Assembly (NCBI GenBank): GCA_949592205.1
Contig: CATIUR010000003.1
Location: 75,916,501-75,980,500 of the forward strand
Length of the DNA: 64,000 bases
Direction: 5' to 3'
DNA from: Helichrysum umbraculigerum
Taxonomy: Eukaryota > Streptophyta > Magnoliopsida > Asterales > Asteraceae
Part shown: positions 46,805-55,476 of the stretch, piece after piece
Position numbering within the stretch: position 1 is the first letter of the stretch
How the letters are laid out: every line of letters begins with the position of its first letter
The notes under the pieces: generated by a model
Database searches by the model: none
Told to the model about the DNA's origin: nothing
Seen by the model: only the letters and a program-made list of their open reading frames with translations
Position numbers and translations under genes: made by a program

Positions 46805-47130
46805 TGAATCCGGCGGATTCAAGGTGAATCCGGCGGATTCCTGCCCAAAGCCATTGAATACGGCGTATTCGGGTGAATACGGCGTATTCCACACATTTTG
46901 AAACCAACCCGACTGGTTAACCATTGAATACGGCGTATTCGGGTGAATACGGCGTATTCCCCACACTTTGAACCCAATCCGACTTTTGGCCATTGAATAC
47001 GGCGTATTCGGGTGAATACGGCGTATTCCCCTTGAATCAATTGAATCCGGCGTATTGGATTGAATCCGGCGGATTCGACTCGATCCCGTTTACCCGGCGG
47101 GTACTTCGCCTACGGCGGGTACCCTGCCCA
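46805..47130 (+). repeat. Palindromic array, GAATACGGCGTATTC type, in T11 5' LTR
   Basis: Six copies of GAATACGGCGTATTC arranged as three pairs (joined by GGGT) with a period of about 70 bases, flanked by GAATCCGGCGGATTC units and ending in CCCGGCGGGTA and CTACGGCGGGTACC variants. The centre CGGCG is constant and the arms change together. Copy in the 3' LTR at 53189-53514. Confidence 0.95.
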
Positions 47131-47644
47131 GAAAACAACTTTTACTTTTAAATTAACTTACATGGTTTGAAAATAAAAACAATTAATATTCGGAAACCAT
47201 ACAATACGATTGTGATAACTTATGAAGTATAATTACACAAAACTAATTAAATTATATTTTTCAAATATAATTGTGACCCGATACCAACGGGCCGTGCATT
47301 TTTACAAACTACAAACTTAATTGGATTTCAAACGCGTAAACGTACACCTTAGACAAATACGTTGAATACAATCAATTAAGTAAACAAATATACGAATGAA
47401 CTACTAGGCGTACACTTACAAATATGTAATCTCGCGTGTTTAGGGCATTAGGAGGTTACGTTTGGTACACGCGCTCACATTAGGATTGCTTGCTCAACAA
47501 GTGAGTCTCACTGCCCCTTTTTACTGTTTTACTTTGGGGGAGGTGCATCACTTGTTTACTGAATATATTGTTTACAAAATATATTTGTTACTGCTACTGC
47601 TTGTTTACTGTGTGTAATTGTTTACAAAAATTACTTGAAATACT

Positions 47645-48083
47645 AATACAAATACAAAAGGTATTATTTTACAAACTATAATACAAGTACAAAATGTATT
47701 ATTTTACTGATTTGAATACAAGTACAAAATGTATTGTTTTACTGACTTTAATACCAGTACAAAAGGTATTATTTTACAAACTATAATACAAGTACAAAAT
47801 GTATTATTTTACTAATTTGAATACAAGTACAAAATGTATCTTTTACCGACTTTAATACCAGTACAAAAGGTATTATTTTACAAACTATAATACAAGTACA
47901 AAATGTATTATTTTACCGACTTTAATCCAAATACAAAATGTATTATTTTACTGATTTGAATACAAGTACAAAATGTATCTTTTACCGACTTTAATACCAG
48001 TACAAAAGGTATTATTTTACAAACTATAATACAAGTACAAAATGTATTATTTTACCGACTTTAATCCAAATACAAAATGTATT
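47645..48083 (+). repeat. 35-bp minisatellite, 13 units, in T11 5' LTR
   Basis: Tandem units of 34-35 bases of the form AATACAAGTACAAAATGTATT followed by ATTTTAC and a variable CYGACTTT, TGATTTG or AAACTAT tail. Each unit has complementary ends AATAC/GTATT. Variant units recur in groups of three to four, so blocks of units were duplicated. Copy at 54029-54467 in the 3' LTR. Confidence 0.93.
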
Positions 48084-48899
48084 AATTACCGACGTATTGC
48101 CTTACTGAACTGCATGAGTTTCTATTTAATCAAATGAAGTCCTCTGATTATAGTCGTCAGTTATATGATAAGCGCGAATTTTAGTATATGGATCCATATG
48201 GGACAGACAATCCCCGCCTGGGGTGGTAGCTCCACCACGAACCGCACTAGTATAAACAGGCGTTTCTAATTCGTTTGATATGAGTATTTTTGGATTAGTA
48301 CTCACGGGGGCAAAAATTACAGACGTGTTAAGCTTCGACTATAATGGCTCATGACATGGCAATAAATTGACCGACTACTCCGACTTTTCTATGTTGTGAA
48401 ATACTATTTTACTGAATTACTACTGTTGTACGATTATGCTTTACTGTTTTACTGATTGTGAATGAATTACTTACTGATTTATTCAAACTGTTTATTACTG
48501 TATACTATAAACCTGTGAGATTCACCAACCTTTTGGTTGACCTTTTTAGTGATGTATTCTCAGGTACTCAGCAACATTAGGGTTGCTCAGTAAGGATAGC
48601 CGCAGGATATGCTAAGCTAGAATGAGTCGCATGCATACACCCTTATGAAGATTTTACTCGCATTATCTTTTGTACTTTGATTATGTATTTAAAATCTTCT
48701 AAATCATTTTGCGAACTCGCTTGTGATGTACTACTTATAACTTAAAACCTTGTATTACTTTTGAAAACTTTTGTAATGTAATGTATTATCTAAAACGTCT
48801 CATTTAGAGTCGTTTGCTTGTACTTTGGTGTTTTGATATTTGATTAGTGGCACCCAAAACTCGCTTCCGCAAAGCATTAATTTTGGGGGTGTCACAGAT

Positions 48900-49052
48900 T
48901 GGTATCAGAGCCTAAGGTTATAGCGAACTAGGTTGCATTTAGTGGGCCTAGACTATGACCGTTAGGCAGTATTCCTCATTAGATATAACTGGTTCAGGGA
49001 TTTTATCATACGAGTTTAATTTAACATAGCTTGATCAACTATGTACAATTAA
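48900..49052 (+). other. T11 primer binding site and leader stem-loop
   Basis: TGGTATCAGAGCC at 48900-48912. Stem-loop at 49016-49052 with loop CTTGATCAA. The first 190 bases of the leader are close to those of T7 and T9. Confidence 0.88.
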
Positions 49053-49710
49053 ATGAAGATGATGTAAGATCTGAAAGGGGTTATGTTAAACAGGAATGCA
49101 CTAGTTGACTCTGACCACGAGAGAACCGTGACTTGTACTTGTTCTGTGATAGACACAACTAGGTGGATAATAAGTATATATAGGTTACACCTATATGATT
49201 ATGCTTATTAAGATCCTCCGATCTTTAGTAACACACTCACTGTACAAACACACTTTAGAATAGGCCTGTGGTAAGTTGATCGAGTCAGGAAAATAGTACC
49301 GGGATGTGCTCTGACGGAGAGGGTCATCTCTTCGAAATAGACTTACCTAGGTAGAGATTAAGAACTTCAATACTTTATTCAGCACGAACTGGTCATCAGA
49401 GGACCGTCCTTCTCTCACCCATCATGTTTAACATCCCGATTTCAGTATTTCTCTAAGTACACAAATTTCCTATCTCCCTATCACATTCCGCATAACTTCT
49501 GATGTCTGTTCGGATGTAATATTCCCGACAGCTCTTGTAACACTCAAAATCTTGTAATCTTTTGACTCGCATGTTAAATGATTACAATCTTCATTTTTCT
49601 ATACCGGTGATTTTCAATTGTGTTGTATTATATTACCGTTATATATGCAACTATGATGATCATACTCTTATACAAAAACTCACATTTTTCCTGGCTGTTA
49701 TTGAAGGAAC
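49053..49710 (+). mobile_element. T11 leader without ORF0
   Basis: In T7 this interval holds ORF0; here no comparable frame exists. Sequence from about 49100 to 49490 is unlike the other elements. Homology returns with CGGATGTAATATTCCCGACA near 49512, the block that follows ORF0 in T7 (12153-12172), and continues to the gag start. Confidence 0.7.
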
Positions 49711-50793
49711 ATGCCACCGAAAAGACAAACTTTCAGCGCGGCCGAACTCGCACGATTTGTTTCTCAAGGAGTGGCCGAAGCTCTAGCTACCAGATCATCA
49801 CCGTCTGCGAACTCTACTCCTGTTGCTAAACCCTGCAGCTACAATGACTTTCTCAAGTGCAAACCTCTGAACTTCAAGGGCACGGAAGGTGCCATTGGGT
49901 TGGTCAGGTGGATTGAAAGGATGGAGTCAGTCTTTAGGATCAGTAACTGTTCGGAAGACTGCCAAGTTAAGTATGCCACCTGTACATTTCTGGAAAGTGC
50001 TCTGACATGGTGGAACTCGTACATCCAGTCTGTGGGAATTGATGCTGCATATGGAATCCCATGGGAAGAACTGAAAAGGATGCTAAGGGATGAGTACTGT
50101 CCCAATGAGGAACTCCAGAGGCTAGAAGATGAGTTCTGGCACTTGACAGTTCAGGGAAATGACATCATCGGCTATACAACCCGATTTCAGCAGCTCGCTC
50201 TTCTCTGCCCATCTATGGTAGATCCTGAACGCAAGCGGATTGAGAGGTACATCCGTGGACTCCCGAAGGATATTCAAGGGAATGTTACTTCGTCAAAACC
50301 TGGAACTATTCAGAGTGCTATTCGTATGGCACATGAGCTTATGGCGCAAGTTGTCAGGCGCGAGACACCTGTAACACCTACTGGAAACACTGGCAAGCGT
50401 AAGTGGGAAGGAAACCCCACCACCTCCAACAAAAAGGTTGATACTGTTAAAACTTACCCAACTGGCTCGGGCGACAAGAAGGAGTATAAGGGAAGCAAAC
50501 CCTTTTGCTCAAAATGTAATCTTCATCATGATGGTGCGTGTCCGTGCACCAAATGCAAGAGATTCGGGCATCTGGCCAAGGATTGCAAGACAACTGCAAC
50601 TGGTACCAACACTGCTGCACCTAAGACTTGTTATGAGTGCAATGGTACTGGGCATTTCAGGAAGGATTGCCCTCAACTGAAAAACAAAAACAACAACCCT
50701 GCTCGAGGAAGAGCCTACATACTCCGTGCTAGGGAAGACCCAAACCCGACGCTTGCTGACTTGCTCAATGATGGTACACACATTTGTAAATGA
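49711..50793 (+). CDS. Gag of T11 (capsid and nucleocapsid)
   Basis: 360 residues, ATG 49711, stop TGA. Capsid domain about residues 48-205 with the family motifs CSYNDFLKCKPLNFKGTEGA, TWWNSYIQSVGID, MLRDEYCP and GYTTRFQQLALLCP. Basic linker 225-270. Two CCHC knuckles, CTKCKRFGHLAKDC (about 284-297) and CYECNGTGHFRKDC (about 312-325), for RNA binding. Most similar in the window to the gag relic of T6, less to T7. The frame ends soon after RGRAYILRAREDPNP, exactly where protease begins in T7, so the protein is a complete Gag and not a broken Gag-Pol. All knuckle residues are present. Expected to form virus-like particles in the cytoplasm. Confidence 0.93.
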   Translation: MPPKRQTFSAAELARFVSQGVAEALATRSSPSANSTPVAKPCSYNDFLKCKPLNFKGTEGAIGLVRWIERMESVFRISNCSEDCQVKYATCTFLESALTWWNSYIQSVGIDAAYGIPWEELKRMLRDEYCPNEELQRLEDEFWHLTVQGNDIIGYTTRFQQLALLCPSMVDPERKRIERYIRGLPKDIQGNVTSSKPGTIQSAIRMAHELMAQVVRRETPVTPTGNTGKRKWEGNPTTSNKKVDTVKTYPTGSGDKKEYKGSKPFCSKCNLHHDGACPCTKCKRFGHLAKDCKTTATGTNTAAPKTCYECNGTGHFRKDCPQLKNKNNNPARGRAYILRAREDPNPTLADLLNDGTHICK

Positions 50794-51079
50794 CTCTACT
50801 ATTCCCATATTTACTTTGGAAAAATCTTATATACTGCTTAACTATTCTTGTGTATTTCCTAGATTCTAAGTACAAGATAGAATTAGGAATTGATAGACTA
50901 CTCTAGGTCATTAGTGCAATCATCCATTCCTAGGAATGTACAATTCTTACTTACTTGAATTGTGTTAGGTTGTGATGAATATGACCTGATTGTGTGATAT
51001 GAAATACTATGTGCTTTAGTGGTGATTGAGAATAACTACACAAAATATCACCTTAACTCGAAACATCTAACTGTAGGAA
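50794..51079 (+). mobile_element. T11 spacer with a protease-derived remnant
   Basis: Non-coding. AGATTCTAAGTACAAGATAG at 50862-50881 closely matches the protease coding sequence of T7 near 13569-13588, so at least a scrap of pol survives. No other pol homology seen. Confidence 0.5.
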
Positions 51080-51592
51080 ATGACTAAGCACGCTGCTAAC
51101 AACTACATGTCGGATGACGATCAGCTCAGTGAGGAGCATTTGATGTTTCCTTACCTCCTCACTTTGGATAGCGAGTTGAGGCTAGAAACAGAGGAGGCGT
51201 CAGAGGAAATGATGCCGGTAAAGGAAACTGAGAGACAACTGATTGAATCAGCAACAGAAGCTGCAGTGACTTTCACTGAAGGAACTACTAGGACAGCTCA
51301 ACCAAACTCTGTCCCAAACCCCACCATCAATAACACTGCTACTACCGCTCTGCTTGATACACCCACTCCTAGTAACATAGGCACAGAAGTTGTTCACTTC
51401 TTTAAGGAAACCCTTGAATTGTTTCGAAAACAGCTGACTGAGGCCAGGGGAGACATCATCGAACTACGACAAATTGCTTATCAGAATGAAATGCGCTCAC
51501 AAATGCGAACTACGCATGCTAGCAATGGAAGACAACCTACGACATCTGAGGTCGTTTCAACCAATCATTCAAGAGGCAAATGTCGCAGCTGA
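51080..51592 (+). CDS. Unrecognised 170-residue ORF2 of T11
   Basis: No family recognised. ATG 51080, stop TGA. N-terminal 60 residues are strongly acidic (MSDDDQLSEEH, ETEEASEEMM), the middle is Thr/Pro/Asn-rich and probably disordered, and residues about 113-150 (EVVHFFKETLELFRKQLTEA and following) have a heptad pattern of a coiled coil; the tail is basic. No signal peptide, membrane segment or zinc motif. It is open in a very young element that has otherwise lost all of pol. A coiled coil also defines ORF0 of the related elements, which T11 lacks, so it could be a displaced or functionally equivalent ORF0; sequence similarity is not evident. It could also be a captured host exon. Confidence 0.55.
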   Translation: MTKHAANNYMSDDDQLSEEHLMFPYLLTLDSELRLETEEASEEMMPVKETERQLIESATEAAVTFTEGTTRTAQPNSVPNPTINNTATTALLDTPTPSNIGTEVVHFFKETLELFRKQLTEARGDIIELRQIAYQNEMRSQMRTTHASNGRQPTTSEVVSTNHSRGKCRS

Positions 51593-52356
51593 CAGCCCGA
51601 CCTCACAATTAACTCAATATGATAATCCGGTTGAGGAGAAATACTGACAAGCAATGTCAGTGAGAATAAGTTTAACCCAAACAACACTAAGGGTACGCTT
51701 CCACGTAACAACTTAATTCTATACGAAACTAATAGAATTTAACTCACACTATGACTACACTGACCATTACCGACTGCCTGTATACTGAATGCTTTGGTAG
51801 AGCTTACTTGTTGTTTAAATAATTCTATGTTCTCCCTAGATTCTAAGTGTACAATAGGATTAGGGAAAAGTGACAATTTAGATTCTATAGTTTCTTTAAG
51901 AGACGATGTTTAGCTTGCAGATATATAGCAATAACATATCCTACTCTGTTGCATACCGATAAAACATACCGGTTAAAAGTTATTTTTATATACGATGGGT
52001 AACATCCCACCTGAAACAAATGTAGGCTGAACCATATAGTTTCTGTAAGAGACTGATAGGGTCTAGTATTGTGGGAACATAGTGAAAGATACTACTTACT
52101 TTAGGCTACTAGTACAAAGTGTAGCTACACCTTAGTGACTGACTGACCTTGTCCTACCGACAAAATGGTCGACTACTTTACAACCCACTCCCTCTACTCC
52201 TTTAATGGCCAGTAGGGCGTTAGCTTAACAAGGGGAGGGAGGTATTATTAGAATGAGGTTATATCACTCACAGTAGACTCACACACATTCTTAGAAAATA
52301 CACAGACAATTACTAAGCACAAATTTCGGGACGAAATTCTCCTAACAAGGGGAGAA
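51593..52356 (+). mobile_element. T11 3' non-coding interior, inverted repeat and polypurine tract
   Basis: No gene. A second copy of the protease-like word, AGATTCTAAGTGTACAATAG, is at 51838-51857. At the end, AATTTCGGGACGAAATT (52322-52338) is kept although no pol stop codon is there, followed by AAGGGGAGAA (52347-52356) abutting the LTR. Confidence 0.75.
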
Positions 52357-55280
52357 TGTGACACCCGGTCAAAATAACCCAAAATTAGCACCTAATTTAA
52401 ACTTTTAAAACACGTAATTACATACGTGTCAATACTCAAGTACACAAGTATTATATATATATTTATATATATAAACCGAAACGATTAATTAATAATCGCA
52501 AATACACGAACCAAACAAAACGTAGAAACCCAAAATAGAATTTGGTGAAAAACATTTTTCAAACAAAGTATTATTATTGAGAATAATAACTACGTGTTCC
52601 GAAAATTATTTAAATACGTTTTAGATACTGAAAACTATCCGTACATTTTGAGTAAAACAAAGATATATTTTTGTATCTCTTTAAAAGTATTTTTATAAAA
52701 TACTTTGATTGAAAACGTATACGATTACATTTTTAGAAAATTATCATTTCAAAAGATTACACTATTTAACGATCGGGTACACGAACACGGAGCGAAAAAC
52801 ATCACCAACCTTCAATAATTGAGGCCGGTTTATACAACCGACCTCAATAATTCAAACACACACACGCTCACATATTACTCTCTGATCTCTTTCTCTGCTC
52901 TCTCTCGTCTCCCTCTCATTTCATCAACAAGATCAAAATCAACAACAACAACAACTTCATAATCATCATCATCTAGCTACTTCATCATCATCATCATCGT
53001 GATCTTCATCATCAACCACCCGTTTCGTTTTTCAAATTTGTAAGGAATCATTTCGTTTTCCTTTTAAATTCATGTTTTTAATACGTATTATACCATGTAG
53101 TAAAGTTCTATAAGTGCGGAAATTGATTAAAACTAGGTTAGACATCGTTCTGTGATTTTGTTGTTCGAACAGAGTCGAAACAGACCTTTGAATCCGGCGG
53201 ATTCAAGGTGAATCCGGCGGATTCCTGCCCAAAGCCATTGAATACGGCGTATTCGGGTGAATACGGCGTATTCCACACATTTTGAAACCAACCCGACTGG
53301 TTAACCATTGAATACGGCGTATTCGGGTGAATACGGCGTATTCCCCACACTTTGAACCCAATCCGACTTTTGGCCATTGAATACGGCGTATTCGGGTGAA
53401 TACGGCGTATTCCCCTTGAATCAATTGAATCCGGCGTATTGGATTGAATCCGGCGGATTCGACTCGATCCCGTTTACCCGGCGGGTACTTCGCCTACGGC
53501 GGGTACCCTGCCCAGAAAACAACTTTTACTTTTAAATTAACTTACATGGTTTGAAAATAAAAACAATTAATATTCGGAAACCATACAATACGATTGTGAT
53601 AACTTATGAAGTATAATTACACAAAACTAATTAAATTATATTTTTCAAATATAATTGTGACCCGATACCAACGGGCCGTGCATTTTTACAAACTACAAAC
53701 TTAATTGGATTTCAAACGCGTAAACGTACACCTTAGACAAATACGTTGAATACAATCAATTAAGTAAACAAATATACGAATGAACTACTAGGCGTACACT
53801 TACAAATATGTAATCTCGCGTGTTTAGGGCATTAGGAGGTTACGTTTGGTACACGCGCTCACATTAGGATTGCTTGCTCAACAGGTGAGTCTCACTGCCC
53901 CTTTTTACTGTTTTACTTTGGGGGAGGTGCATCACTTGTTTACTGAATATATTGTTTACAAAATATATTTGTTACTGCTACTGCTTGTTTACTGTGTGTA
54001 ATTGTTTACAAAAATTACTTGAAATACTAATACAAATACAAAAGGTATTATTTTACAAACTATAATACAAGTACAAAATGTATTATTTTACTGATTTGAA
54101 TACAAGTACAAAATGTATTGTTTTACTGACTTTAATACCAGTACAAAAGGTATTATTTTACAAACTATAATACAAGTACAAAATGTATTATTTTACTGAT
54201 TTGAATACAAGTACAAAATGTATCTTTTACCGACTTTAATACCAGTACAAAAGGTATTATTTTACAAACTATAATACAAGTACAAAATGTATTATTTTAC
54301 CGACTTTAATCCAAATACAAAATGTATTATTTTACTGATTTGAATACAAGTACAAAATGTATCTTTTACCGACTTTAATACCAGTACAAAAGGTATTATT
54401 TTACAAACTATAATACAAGTACAAAATGTATTATTTTACCGACTTTAATCCAAATACAAAATGTATTAATTACCGACGTATTGCCTTACTGAACTGCATG
54501 AGTTTCTATTTAATCCAATGAAGTCCTCTGATTATAGTCGTCAGTTATATGATAAGCGCGAATTTTAGTATATGGATCCATATGGGACAGACAATCCCCG
54601 CCTGGGGTGGTAGCTCCACCACGAACCGCACTAGTATAAACAGGCGTTTCTAATTCGTTTGATATGAGTATTTTTGGATTAGTACTCACGGGGGCAAAAA
54701 TTACAGACGTGTTAAGCTTCGACTATAATGGCTCATGACATGGCAATAAATTGACCGACTACTCCGACTTTTCTATGTTGTGAAATACTATTTTACTGAA
54801 TTACTACTGTTGTACGATTATGCTTTACTGTTTTACTGATTGTGAATGAATTACTTACTGATTTATTCAAACTGTTTATTACTGTATACTATAAACCTGT
54901 GAGATTCACCAACCTTTTGGTTGACCTTTTTAGTGATGTATTCTCAGGTACTCAGCAACATTAGGGTTGCTCAGTAAGGATAGCCGCAGGATATGCTAAG
55001 CTAGAATGAGTCGCATGCATACACCCTTATGAAGATTTTACTCGCATTATCTTTTGTACTTTGATTATGTATTTAAAATCTTCTAAATCATTTTGCGAAC
55101 TCGCTTGTGATGTACTACTTATAACTTAAAACCTTGTATTACTTTTGAAAACTTTTGTAATGTAATGTATTATCTAAAACGTCTCATTTAGAGTCGTTTG
55201 CTTGTACTTTGGTGTTTTGATATTTGATTAGTGGCACCCAAAACTCGCTTCCGCAAAGCATTAATTTTGGGGGTGTCACA
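52357..55280 (+). mobile_element. T11 3' LTR
   Basis: Equal in length to the 5' LTR and nearly identical, with palindromic array at 53189-53514 and minisatellite at 54029-54467. Followed by AACAA, the target duplication, and then T10 sequence. Confidence 0.95.
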
Positions 55281-55285
55281 AACAA

Positions 55286-55476
55286 GCCTTTAAACCCCTC
55301 AGTATCCTGAGTGGACGAGTTGTAGTCTCGCGAGGGTTTCCAGGGAACACACCCACAAAGTTCAAACCTGCAAACAAAAACAACAAAACAAAATAACAAA
55401 ATGACAGAATAACGGGCTGTCTTCCGAAAGCGCTTTTGTTTATCACGTCGGTAAGCTCGACATCTTGCTCCACAAC
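55286..55476 (-). mobile_element. T10 3' region next to pol
   Basis: Minus-strand sequence between the end of the T10 coding frame and the T11 insertion. No gene seen. Confidence 0.7.

Larger units (their letters stand above)
45973..48896 (+). mobile_element. T11 5' LTR
   Basis: TGTGACACCC...GGGTGTCACA. TATA-like TATAAAAT at 46310, CT-rich leader at 46490-46540, (CATCAT)n-type microsatellite at 46575-46630, palindromic array, CCAACGGGCCGTGCA block (47286-47300), 35-bp minisatellite, hairpin GGGGTGGTAGCTCCACCAC (48217-48235), terminal CTTCCGCAAAGCATT block. The minus-strand open frames at 46754-47040 are translations of the palindromes. Confidence 0.95.
45973..55280 (+). mobile_element. T11: gag-only Tekay-related element, innermost and very young, 9,308 bp
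   Basis: Two LTRs of exactly 2,924 bp (45973-48896, 52357-55280) with target duplication AACAA on both sides (45968-45972, 55281-55285). By eye only about four differences (near 46804, 47517, 47812 and 48124, each +6384), about 0.15%. PBS, leader hairpin and polypurine tract match T7 and T9, but the interior codes only for Gag and a 170-residue ORF; protease, RT, RNase H and integrase are absent. This resembles the class described in plants as terminal-repeat elements with a GAG domain. It must have moved using another element's Pol. Confidence 0.95.

Noticed and set aside
46754..47040. Two overlapping minus-strand open frames, repeated at 53138-53424
   Set aside because: They translate the palindromic array (repeated RRIHPNTPYS-like words) and are duplicated only because the LTRs are duplicated.
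49562..49829. Two small frames at the start of T11 gag (49562-49786 and 49620-49829)
   Set aside because: They overlap the gag start in other frames and have no counterpart in T7 or T9.
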